A stretch of DNA of 64,000 bases, taken from positions 1,325,686-1,389,685 of the forward strand of contig NW_008705565.1 of NCBI RefSeq assembly GCF_000186865.1, in the 5' to 3' direction. The notes beneath the pieces are model-generated. The model had not been told where the DNA came from. It did no database searches and saw only the letters and a program-made list of their open reading frames with translations. Made by a program: the position numbers and the translations under genes. Shown here piece after piece: positions 27,501 through 37,400 of the stretch; the stretch's first letter is position 1, and each line of letters starts with the position of its first letter. This DNA comes from Aureococcus anophagefferens (Eukaryota; Sar; Pelagophyceae; Pelagomonadales; Pelagomonadaceae).

Positions 27501-30500
27501 GGAGCGGGGGCGACGGCGTCCACGAAGACGTCCTCGAGCTTGTCCATGGCCTCCTCGACCTCCTTGTCGACGTCCGCCTTGGACCGCGGCGCCTCCTCCT
27601 CGCGCGGCGCGTCCTCCTTGCGCGACGCCTCCGGCGCGCGATCCGGGCCCCGAGCTTTCCGCTGCGCCACCGGATACTTCGAGATGACCTGCTCGAGGTC
27701 TCGGAGGTCCCGGGGCAACAGCTCGAGGAACGGCGCGCCGAACGACGTGAGGTCGTACTTGCGTGCGAGCTTTTGCGACGGGTGGCGCTCGCCCAGCAGC
27801 GCGACGACCGTGGCCGCGAGCGCGTTGCCGGCCGCCGCCGCGGCCTCGAGGTGCGGCACGGCCTTTGGAACCTCGCCCGCCCAGAGGTACGCCAGATCTT
27901 CGATAGCGCGTCGCGCGCTAGCTTCGGAGTCCGCGTCGTAGTCGCTAAAGTCGAGCTCGGTGAGGATCGCAAAGGACAGGGTGCGCGCGACGTCTTCGTC
28001 ATCCTCGGCGTCCAGCCGTGCTGCCTTGTATGTCGTGGGCACGCCGAACATGGTCATCTTAAGACCGTCGCCTTTGAGCAACCAGTACGTGAAAAGCAGA
28101 TGCGCGACGGCGAGGTGCGGATGATGCGCCATGTCCTGCCTCGCGAGGGTGATGCGCGCAAGGGACCCAAGCCGACAAATGGCGTCACGCAAGGTGAAGT
28201 CATCGGATGCGCGGTCGGAGAAGGACCGAGCGAGCGCACAGAGGCGCTTCAACAGCAGGATGTGCATAGCGTCTAAACCAGGGAGCGTCTCTCGCGCTCT
28301 CGGATAGCTCCCGACAATCGTCTGCCAGATAGACGAATCTTGGAAAATCAAGAATTTGCTGGCATCCATGATTGTCTCCAGGCTCGCTTCACGGTGGCCT
28401 CGTGCAGTCAGCGATTCGGGCCGCGGAAAGGTGCCGAGAGCTTGCGATATCTCGAACCACGCGAGTTGGGTCTTCGCGTAAGAATTTCCAAGATTCGCGA
28501 GGACCTCGAGCTTCTTCGTCGCACGCCGAGACTCATCCGTCGCAGCGGCGTCCAGCAGTGCGGTCCGGCACACGCGCACAAGGGATGGGAGCTCGGGGCG
28601 GAGCCAAAATTTCTCCGCGTCAGAGGCGGGCGCGTCGCTCGGCCCGACGCAGTGCACGACAATCTTGAGGCGAATGTCGTGGACTCTAGCGCCAAGACGA
28701 GCCGCCGCCTCCTCGACGGTAGCATCTCGGGAAATAGAGCGCATGGGCTCACCGTTGCAAGAAGCCGAGATCTCGCTCGTCGGCTGCTCAGCCCAGTCAA
28801 GAAGCTGCCGAAGGTGCGACACTAGATTTTCTTCGCTTTGCTTGAGGCTGTTCGATTGCAGGTAAGCACCGTCTTGCAGAGCAAACACCGCGAAACTTTG
28901 GAGTAACTTGAAGAACGTACGAATAGGACCCTGACGGACTTCAGTGCGCTGAAACAAGGAGTCGCCGCTGCCGCTGACGACGGACACGGCAATGAGCACC
29001 TGATCGGCCTGGGTCTGCGCGGCGCAGCTCACGTGGCAAACGATGAAGCGCGATGATTTGAGCGGCTGCAACGCCTCACGGAGAGTACCGTTCGCGAGCG
29101 TGAGCGTGGTGCCCTTGAGTCTCTCAGAAATGCCAAATTGGTCTGCCAAATCGGAAGCGAAGCGTTCACGCTCGGAGGCCTCGCGCAACTTCGCGTAGTG
29201 CGCGGAGATGCGAAACACCGAGCCCTTCAAGACGTCTTCTGCGCGCAGGCCCGGCGCTCCCTCCTGAGCTCCCGCGATGGTGCGACATGCCAGCTCTGCC
29301 TGGGTCGTTTCCAGAAGCGCGTCGTCGATCTCGAAGAACTTGCGCGCTACCGAACCCTTGGGGCCAACACACAGCATGAGCAGGCACCGGTCGCTTCCTG
29401 CGCCGTCTGCGTCCGGAGAATCGTAAATGAGCACCATGGTGACCTTGCTGGGGGCCGATTCGCTTTTAACGAGATTCAAGGACTCATCGAGGTCGTCGAT
29501 TCGGATCGGATCTCCATCGTCGACCACGACCGCGAACTGCACGGTCTCGAGGACGCTTTCGGGAGCGCCAGCCGCGAAGAGGAGCCGCAGCAATTCCAAC
29601 CCCGGCTCATATGACTGCTCGCTGGACACATCCTCCATGACCTCCAGCCAATCCTTGACGATCGCCAGAGCGGAACCGTTGAGAATCGACTTCTCGCGCG
29701 TGATCATAGCTCTGCCCGTATGCGTATCAGGGATGGGACCGCTCGAAGCTCGGACAGACACAAAGACTTTCGTGTACTGGAACGCTTCACCTGGGAAGGT
29801 CACCCCGAGGCAGTACTCGCTCGCAGGCTCGGGATCGCCCGGCGGCAGGACGTCGACCATGGATTCGGACATACGCACAACCTTCAAAGATGGATCGTTT
29901 CGGTCCAGGGAGTCAAAACAACCACCTCGCAGGAAGTCAGCCATCGAGGATGCATTAGGCGCTTTCCAGAGCATGGCGCGACTCGGGAACTGCACGTCGG
30001 CGAGGGCGCCGAGTTCCTTAGCTTCGAGGCAACACTTGGCGATGCCGTAGAAGGAGTCATTCATTACAGCTGGAATGAGCGACAAGGCAGACAGTCTTCC
30101 CGGCAACGGTCCCAGATCATCTGAAAGTTGGACGTAGATGTGACTTTCCGACTTCATCTTTTTCCCGAGTTTGTCCGAGAGCAGCTTGTGCCAGCTTTCG
30201 CCTTTCTTGGCCACAACGAGCATGTGGCATGTGGCGCCACGGACATCATCGGACGCGTCCAGGACGACAGGAGAGGAGAGCGGCTGCAAAGAGCGCGTAC
30301 GACGACCTCCCGCACGAGTCTCGAGCTCGGAGTACACTCGTAGAATTCCGTCCGACTCTAAGTCGCCGAGCACATCAAGGAGGTGGGGCACGAGGCCGGG
30401 GAGATGCTCGGGCGGAATGTTGGACAGCAGCTTGCGGGTGATCAGAGTCGCCAAGTGCGCGCCGCACTTCGTGTTGACGAACGACTCGGGCGACACGTGG

Positions 30501-31234
30501 AGGCTCAGCTCCTCTGTTTGGACCCCGGGCTGGGTCACCTCAATTCGCAGGCGGACCTGAGGCCGCTCGACAAGGAGTACGTGGCATTTGCGCCGGCCGC
30601 GGCGCGGGTCGACGACCTCGGAGATGCTCGCTAAAGCATTCACGCGCTCGAGGAGACCCCCGTGGTAGTCGCGCTCGAGCGCCGGCATAAGTGACTCCGT
30701 AGCCTGGGCGCTGTACTCCGACGCGACGAAAAAATCCAGGTCCTGAGCGCCTAGCTCGGTCAGCGACCGTGTCGCGTCCTTCTTCCGTGCGAGATGGATC
30801 GCAAGCTCGTAGCAGTTGGAATTAGAATCGCCCGCCCGTTGGGCGCTGATCAAACCAAGCACGTCGAAGCGTGTCGTCTCCTCGTGCAAGCGCGCATGCA
30901 TGACAAGCAGCCGCGCGTCCGCCTCGGGGATTCGCGGTCGTAAAATGAATAGCGACGTCTCGGTGACGACGTCGTCGAGCTCGACGGGCACGGAGTCCAA
31001 CTCGTCGTCGCTGTCGAGCGGCTCTCGGTACGCCACGATCTTGTCGCGCAGGTTGTCGCCGGACAAATTGATCTGGTCGCCGTGCTTCTCGAAGAGCGCG
31101 TCTGCAAAGGACTGGACCGTGCGACCCGAACGCACGTGCGACGTCAAACGGTCGAGAAGCCCGTCGGTTAGCACATCCTCATCGGCCCCGAGCCACTGCA
31201 CCCCGACGTCGAAGTCGCCCCCCGACCCCGGCAT
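24536..31234 (-). CDS. Giant USP53/54-like ubiquitin-protease-family protein, copy A, 2232 aa
   Basis: The last 320 residues form a USP-like peptidase domain. The Cys box is VERRSNCSLDAIVAVLHRC (Cys1931). A zinc ribbon uses CAAC and CDHC pairs. The His box is DAHYTALVRD (His2181), followed by WTWHD (Asp2198), and the domain ends CPYLLFFDA. This pattern is closest to USP53/54 and plant DUF629 proteins. Upstream lie proline-rich linkers, an Ala/Glu coiled coil (EEAERRLARAEAEAAERLRA), a helical module with LSGYIEKGLEKGTLLRKG, a lysine-rich stretch (KKNAKKKAKKKAKAKEA) and about 1300 residues with no family I recognise. The ATG at 31234 aligns with copies B and C (MPGSGG). One open exon of 6.7 kb. 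Deubiquitinase activity is plausible but unproven. Confidence 0.83.
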   Translation of the reverse strand: MPGSGGDFDVGVQWLGADEDVLTDGLLDRLTSHVRSGRTVQSFADALFEKHGDQINLSGDNLRDKIVAYREPLDSDDELDSVPVELDDVVTETSLFILRPRIPEADARLLVMHARLHEETTRFDVLGLISAQRAGDSNSNCYELAIHLARKKDATRSLTELGAQDLDFFVASEYSAQATESLMPALERDYHGGLLERVNALASISEVVDPRRGRRKCHVLLVERPQVRLRIEVTQPGVQTEELSLHVSPESFVNTKCGAHLATLITRKLLSNIPPEHLPGLVPHLLDVLGDLESDGILRVYSELETRAGGRRTRSLQPLSSPVVLDASDDVRGATCHMLVVAKKGESWHKLLSDKLGKKMKSESHIYVQLSDDLGPLPGRLSALSLIPAVMNDSFYGIAKCCLEAKELGALADVQFPSRAMLWKAPNASSMADFLRGGCFDSLDRNDPSLKVVRMSESMVDVLPPGDPEPASEYCLGVTFPGEAFQYTKVFVSVRASSGPIPDTHTGRAMITREKSILNGSALAIVKDWLEVMEDVSSEQSYEPGLELLRLLFAAGAPESVLETVQFAVVVDDGDPIRIDDLDESLNLVKSESAPSKVTMVLIYDSPDADGAGSDRCLLMLCVGPKGSVARKFFEIDDALLETTQAELACRTIAGAQEGAPGLRAEDVLKGSVFRISAHYAKLREASERERFASDLADQFGISERLKGTTLTLANGTLREALQPLKSSRFIVCHVSCAAQTQADQVLIAVSVVSGSGDSLFQRTEVRQGPIRTFFKLLQSFAVFALQDGAYLQSNSLKQSEENLVSHLRQLLDWAEQPTSEISASCNGEPMRSISRDATVEEAAARLGARVHDIRLKIVVHCVGPSDAPASDAEKFWLRPELPSLVRVCRTALLDAAATDESRRATKKLEVLANLGNSYAKTQLAWFEISQALGTFPRPESLTARGHREASLETIMDASKFLIFQDSSIWQTIVGSYPRARETLPGLDAMHILLLKRLCALARSFSDRASDDFTLRDAICRLGSLARITLARQDMAHHPHLAVAHLLFTYWLLKGDGLKMTMFGVPTTYKAARLDAEDDEDVARTLSFAILTELDFSDYDADSEASARRAIEDLAYLWAGEVPKAVPHLEAAAAAGNALAATVVALLGERHPSQKLARKYDLTSFGAPFLELLPRDLRDLEQVISKYPVAQRKARGPDRAPEASRKEDAPREEEAPRSKADVDKEVEEAMDKLEDVFVDAVAPAPASKKNAKKKAKKKAKAKEARKAAETSGPAREIVRADANSDSDDSFKSALCDTPTAQSPVARPAEPPLLAPADDADSEDWVDVSAARRGKGPAKRVEVLPPPPPPPPRVPSPPPPPSPPSPAGAGGLLPALKRFVETHDVDGSACIELLGEPEAIQRALLERLEALEVTDGDVGDWSARVADVLEETRETEANERAFAAFAEESRGVDDPDEQRAVDPDEEWRASFEREEAERRLARAEAEAAERLRAEERRLEGESEALARQLDAEDRREAAARQAAASNRGPMSRGAAPASAPRPRAAPRAATSAFDRVPKAELQRRVKAFVDAQGVDGRCRKALEAYAVRDADACVRFLRAAPGELGEVKDRNAYVEKAVREKHLLAASASELNALTPELRSVADALALTSDVAKVLKKLSLAQQRRAAERLADPGVMFGVLLRNAFVLAELKKKEGGRLLRDDLGNGRVNVDLVAAVDGIRLSKDCYHLLRDLNRKKQALCALALASADFSKLADLSGYIEKGLEKGTLLRKGQELMDARPREAPRSPPRRGAPAPAPVAAPPASAWGAPRGAPAPRSPPRPPAPRDDVFDPRLDPILTPSRAAAPAPVPAWAAAPGEPLAAPLREDPPGPPPADLPPLLDAAAPWAPEAPRPARDWRADAAAAAPAFDGAYDDDDDFVVPEGLVDVERRSNCSLDAIVAVLHRCATFRGAFRDPRALVGVAKDRRQDHLRVVDALDAALSAGDAGDVDAAIDGLRVALGAVEGGRGDLSTSGAHLDVAEVFEALLEALLACKGTRAAEAARAFRASGLISDAPCAACRAKATTTPRDFEDLARAATAFTLADAARRGDSLEAAFRDAHAACAKSCDHCKAPGSIDVLVSIHDTPKALALSVAWFTSTPAPADVEGVLRLAHKPLDGAAVFRPPKPGAKRLGLFAVVVFRDAHYTALVRDERADSWTWHDRRDATPVGSFESVVAKCRNDGGAPLCPYLLFFDA

Positions 31235-31461
31235 GGTAGAACTGCGCGCGACTCGAGCAAGAGCGCCGCTGTCCTGCTGCGCGCGGTTCGGCGACCCGAC
31301 GCCACAGCCACCTCGAGGGACGGCCAGACGTCTCCCGAACGCCTTCCCAAGGCCTTCCCCGGAGGAGTCCTCCCGAGAGGGTTCTACGGTGGCCAGACCT
31401 TCGAAGGTCGGAGCTCGAGCGATGTTAGAAAAACCGCGACCCCGGGAATCGGGCGAGGAGG
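31235..31461. repeat. Spacer between USP-like copies A and B with a conserved block
   Basis: A block at about 31411-31461 (GAGCTCGAGCGATGTT, an A-run, then a C/G-rich stretch to the copy B stop) is repeated at about 38346-38394 between copies B and C. It lies both just past one gene's stop and about 200 bp before the next gene's ATG. It may therefore be a 3' processing signal or a promoter element copied with the gene. Confidence 0.5.
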
Positions 31462-34400
31462 TCACGCGGGCGCGTCGTAAAAGAGGAGGTAGGGGCAGAG
31501 CGGCGCGCCGCCGTCGTTGCGGCACTTGGCAACCATGCTCTCGAAGGAGCCGACGAGCGTGACGTCGCGGCGGTCGTACCACGTCCACGCGTCCGCGCGC
31601 TTGTCGCGGACGAGGGCCGTGTAGTGCGCGTCCTGGAAGACGACGACGGCGAAGAGGCCGAGGCGGCGCGCCGGCTTCGCGCCGGGTTTGGGCTCGTCGA
31701 AGACGCCGGCGCCGTCGAGCGGCTTGTGCGCGAGGCGGAGCACGCCCTCGACGTCGGCGGGCTCGGGCGTCGACGTGAACCAAGCGACGGACAGCGCGAG
31801 CGCTTTCGGAATATCGTGGATGGCCACGAGGACGTCGACGGAGCCCGGCGCCTTGCAGTGGTCGCAGGACTTGGCGCAGGCCGCGTGCGCGTCGCGGAAG
31901 GCGGACTCCAGGCTCGCGCCGCGCCGCGCGGCGTCGGCGAGCGTGAACGCCGTCGCCGCGCGCGCGAGGTCCTCGAAGTCGCGGGGCGTCGTCGTCGCCT
32001 TGGCCCCGCAGGCCGCGCAGGGCGCGTCGCTGATCAGGCCCGACGCGCGGAACGCCCGCGCGGCCTTGGCCGCGCGCGTGCCCTTGCAGGCGAGGAGCGA
32101 CTCGAGCAGCGCCTCGAAGACCTCGGCGACGTCGAGGTGCGCGCCGCTCGTCGAGAGGTCGCCGCGGCCGCCCTCGACGGCGCCAAGCGCGACGCGCAGG
32201 CCGTCGATGGCCGCGTCGACGCCGCCGGCGTCGCAATCGTCGACGGCGAACAGCGCCACCTCGAGCGCGTCGATCACACGCGCGTGGTCCCGGCGCTGGT
32301 CACCCGCGACGCCGACCACGGTCCGTGGATCGCGGAAGGCGCCGCGGAAGGTCGCGCAGCGGTGGAGCACGGCGACGATGGCGTCGAGGGAGCAGTTGCT
32401 CCGCCGCTCGACGTCGACGAGGCCCTCGGGCACCACAAAGTCGTCGTCGTCGTCGTAGGCGCCGTCGAAGGCCGGCGCCGGCGCCGGCGCGGGCGCCGCG
32501 GCGCGCCAGTCCCAAGCCGAGTCGCCGGGGCGCGGGGCTTCGGGCTCCGGGCTCCACGCACCCGCCGCTGCGAAGAGCGGCGGCACGTCGGCGTGCGGCG
32601 GCGGCGGCGACCCGGGCGGGTCCTCGCGTGACCAGAGCGGCGCCGGCGCGGGCTCGTGCGACGCCGCGGTCCAGGCCGGGACCGGCGCCGGCGCCGCTGC
32701 GGGCGACGGCGGCGGAATCGGATCGAGGCCGTCGCCGCGCTGCGGGGACGGCGGAGGGAGCGACGACCACGGCGAAGCCGGCGCCGGCTCGCTGCGCGGC
32801 GCACCCCAGGCCGAGACTGGCGGCGCGGCGACGGGCGCCGGCGCCGGCGCGCCGCGCCGCGGCGGCGACCGCGGCGCCTCGCGCGGCCGCGCGTCCATGA
32901 GCTCTCGGCCCCTGCGCAGGAGCGTGCCCTTCTCGAGGCCCTTCTCGACGTAGCCGCTCACGTCCGTGATTGTGGACAAGTCCGCGGATTCGAGGGCCAG
33001 CGCGCAAAAACCTTGGCCTTTCGGATTGAGGTCTCGGAGCTTTCGGTAGCAGCGCTTGGAGAGGCGGAGCCCGTCGAGGGCCGCGACGAGGTCCGCGTCG
33101 ACGGAGGCCCCGTGGCCGTCCCGCAGGAGGCAGCCCTGCTTCTGCTTCTTCAGCTCGGCGAGTATGAAGGCGTTGCGCGCGAGGACGCCGAACATGACGC
33201 CCGGATCCGCGAGGCGCTCCGCGGCGCGGCGCTGCTGAGCGAGGCTGAGCTGTCTGAGCGCCTTGGCGACGTCGGACGTGAGCGCGAGCGCGTCGACGAT
33301 GTCCCGCAGCTCGGGCGCGAGGGCCTTGAGCTCGCTCGCGGACGCCGCGAGTAAGAACTTGCCGTGGATGGCGCTCAGCACGTAGGCGTTCTGGTCGTCG
33401 ACGCTGCCGAGGTCGCCGGGCGCGGCCCGCAGGAAGCGCACGCAGGCGTCGGCGTCCCGGACCGCGTAGGCCTCGAGCGCCCTACGGCACTTGCCGTCGA
33501 CGCCCTGGGCGTCGACGAAGGCCTTGACGCGGCGCTGGAGCTCGGCCTTGGGCACGCGGTCGAAGGCGGACGTCGCCTGGCGCGGAGCGGCGCGGGGCCG
33601 CGGCGCCGGCGCGGGCGCCGCGCCCCAGGACCTGGGCCCGCGGCCCGCCGCCGCCGCCTGCCGCGCCGCCGCCTCGCGGCGGTCCTCGGCGTCTAGTTGC
33701 CGCGCGAGCGCCTCGGACTCGCCCTCGAGCCGCCGCTCCTCCGCCCGCAGGCGATCGGCGGCCTCCGCCTCCGCGCGCGCGAGGCGCCGCTCGCTCTCCT
33801 CGCGCTCGAAGCTCGCGCGCCACTCCTCCTCGGGGTCGACGACGCCCTGCGCCTCCTCCGCGAAGGCGCGCTCGTTCGCCTCGTTCTCGCGCGTCTCCTC
33901 GAGGAAGTCGGCAACAACCGCCGACCAGTCGCCGACGTCGCCGGCCGTCGCCTCGAGCTTCTCTAGCCGCTCGAGAAGCGCGCGCTGGATGGCGTCCGTC
34001 TCGTCGAGGATGCACGCGGTGTCGTCGACACTGTGCGTCTCGACAAAGCGCTTCAGGGCCGGCAGGAGCCCATCGGCGCCGGGCGACGACGGCGACGGCG
34101 GCGGCGGCGGCGACGGCACTCGCGGCGGCGGCGGCGGCGTAGGCGGCGGCGGCGAGGACTCGACGCGCTTGGCGGCGCCCTTGCCGCGCCGCGCCGCAGA
34201 CACGTCGACCCAGTCGTCGGAATCGGCGCCGTCCGCGGGCGCCACTAGCGGCTCCGAAGGAGGCGCCGCGGGCGATCGCGCCTTGGGCGTCTCACACAGC
34301 GCCGACTTGAACGATTCGTCCGAGTCCGAGTGCGCGATCGACGCGCTGCCGTGGGCGTCGCGCGCGGCCACGCTCGTCTCCTCGGCCTTCGCCTCCTTGG

Positions 34401-37400
34401 CCTTGGCCTTCTTCTTCGCCTTCTTCTTCGCGTTCTTCTTGCTCGCGGGAGCGGGGGCGACGGCGTCCACGAAGACGTCCTCGAGCTTGTCCATGGCCTC
34501 CTCAATCTCCTTGTCGACCTCCGCCTTGGACCGCGGCGCCTCCTCCTCGCGCGGCGCGTCCTCGTTGCGCGACGCCTCCAGCGCGCGATCCGGGCCCCGA
34601 ATTTTCCGCTGCGCCACCGGATACTTCGAGATGACCTGCTCGAGGTCCCGGAGGCCCCGGGGCAACAGCTCGAGGAACGGCGCGCCGAACGCGGTGAGGT
34701 CGTACTTGCGCGCCAGCTTTCGCGACGGGGGACCCGCGCGCAGCCGCTCGACGACCGCCGCCGCGAACGCGTTGCCGGCCGCCGCCGCGGCTTCGAGGTG
34801 CTTCTCAGACGACGGATTCTTTCCCATCCAGAGCACCGACAGATCTTCAAGAGCCTGTCGCACGCGAGCTTCGGAGTCCGCGTCGTAGTCGCTAAAGTCG
34901 TGCTTTGGGAGGATCGCGCGCGAGAGACAAAACGCGACGTCTTTGTCGTCGTCGGGAACCAGCGGTGCCTTGGCGAAGTTCACCGGAATGCCAAACATCG
35001 TCAGACGCTTGCCATCGCCATCGAGCAGCGAAAATGCAAAAAGCAGATGTGCGACGGCGAGGTGCGGATGCGTACGCATGTCTTGAGGGACGAGAGTCGT
35101 GCGAGCGTAATACGAGAACTCACCGATCATTTTGCAGCATTGGTCATTACTCTCTTTGGATTTTACAGCGTCGACGCTGGACTGAATCAGTGAGCACATC
35201 CGCTTCAATCGCAGAATGTGTACCGCGTCGAAGGCAGAAACCAGATCTCGGCGCGGGTAGCTTTCGAGAATCGTCGCCAAGATCGTAGAATCTTGGACCA
35301 CCGAAAAGCTATCGTTTGTGAGAGTCTCAAGGCACATATCACGGTAGCGCCGCGCTTTCAGTGAGTCCGGCCGAGGGAAAGTGCCGAGGGCTCGCGACAC
35401 CTCGAACCACTTGAGCTGCGCCTCCGCGTACGGATTTCCGATACGCGCGAGGACGCCGAGCTTCTTCGTCGCACGCTCAGACTCATCCGTCGCGACGCCG
35501 TCAGCCAGCGCGGCCCAGCACACGCGCACGAGTGGGGGGATCTCTGGGCAGAGCCAAAATCTCTCCGCCTCCGAGGCGGGCGCGTCGCTCGGTCCAACGC
35601 AATGCACGACGATCTCGAGGCGAACGTCGTAGACCTGAGTGCCGAGACGCGCCGCCGCCTCCTCGATGCCATCATTTATGCCGATAGAGCGCATGGGCTC
35701 GCCGTTGCAAGACGCGGATCGCTCGCTCGCCGGGTCCAGGACCCAATTTATAAGTTGCCGAAGGTGCGGTTGAATTTCATCTTGCGTACGCTTGGATCGA
35801 TAGTAGAATCGTTTTTGTAGAGTCCAGTTCGCGGCAGCTATGAGTAAACTCCCAAAGCCTTGGTTTCGCGCGGAAGCGACGAGATGGACTCCAGCGTGCT
35901 GCAGGATGGAGTCGCCGCGGCCGTTGACGACCGACACGGTCGCGAACAATTCCGGGGACCGACTCGGCGCGGCGTGACTCGCGTGGCACACGATGAAGCG
36001 TGAGTTCCTGGGAACAACCTCCATCGCCTCGCGGAGAGTGTCGCTCGCGAGCGTGAGCTTGGCGCCCTTGAGTAATTCCGATGAGCCATTGTGATTTTCC
36101 AAGCCCGACGCGACGTTTTTACGGTCGATCGGCGCGCGCGCGTCCGCGTAGTGCGCGGACATGCGGAAGATTGAATGCTGCACGACGTCTTCTACACGGA
36201 GGTTCCCACGAGCTGCCCCGAGAGTGCGACATGCGAGCTCCGCCTGGGTCGTCTCCAGAAGCGCGTCGTCGATGTCGAAGAACTTGCGCGCGATCGAGCC
36301 TTTCGGGCCGACGCACAGCATGAGCAGGCATTTCTCCGCACCCGCTCCTTGGTTGGAGTCGTAGATGAGCTCAACGATGACCCCGGCCGGCCTTCCGGCC
36401 TCTGTGAGCTTCAAGTCCTGATACACGTCGTCGTCGAGGTCTATCGCATCATCGTTGTCGACCTTGACCGAAAACTTCATATGCGGGAGAAACGTCGCCG
36501 TGGACCTCGGATTCAGGAGACAGCTCACGACGTGGACTGTCGCGTCCCGCGACTTTTCGGCGGGCCCGTTCACCTCCAGCCAGTTCTCGAGGAGGTCGAA
36601 GACGGAGCCGTCGAGATGCTGTTTCTCGCGCGTCACCATGCAGTTAGGAGGTTCGAAGAGTTGGCCGGTCTGAACTCGAAGAACGACATGGACCTCCGTC
36701 GCCGGGAGCACAAGACCGGACAGGATCACCTCGAGGCAATACTCGCTCTCGGGCCCGCGGTCGCCTCGCGACGGCGGGACGTCGAGCATGGAGTCGGACA
36801 TGAGCACATCCTGGAGCGACGGGTCGTCCTTGTGCAGCGACTTGAAGCCATCCGAAGATAAGAAGTCGTGCAGCGACGGTCCGCGCTCGACCGCGGTCCA
36901 GAGCCTCGCGTGCTGCGGAAGCTGAAGGTCGCGGACGACGTTCGCGTCCTCGATCGCGCGGGCGAGGGAGAACTTCGCGATGCCTTTGAATGGCATGCCC
37001 ATCATGCCGCTTCGCAACGTGATCGTCTTCGGGTCGTGTAAGGGTCCGAGGTCGTCAGAGAATTGGATCTTGAGCGTGCCTCGCGACGGCCGTTCCTGCC
37101 ATGCCTTGAGTTTCTCCATGAGCACCACGAGCCACGATTTTTCGCCTCGCTCAATCTCGACGTGAATGAAGCACTGGGCGCCGCAGAGATCGTCGCGCGG
37201 ATCCGGGACGACGGGAGCGGACAGCCGCAGCGGAGAACGCGGGCCGCGGCCGCCTTCGCGAGTCTCGAGCTCGGAGTACGCCGTCAGATAGCCGTCGCTC
37301 TCGAGGTCCAGCAGCACGCCTTGCAGGTCGGTCAGAGACGTCGCCGGGATCGCTGCATCAGCAGCGTTGTCGAGAAGCGCGAGCCTGACGGACTCTGCCA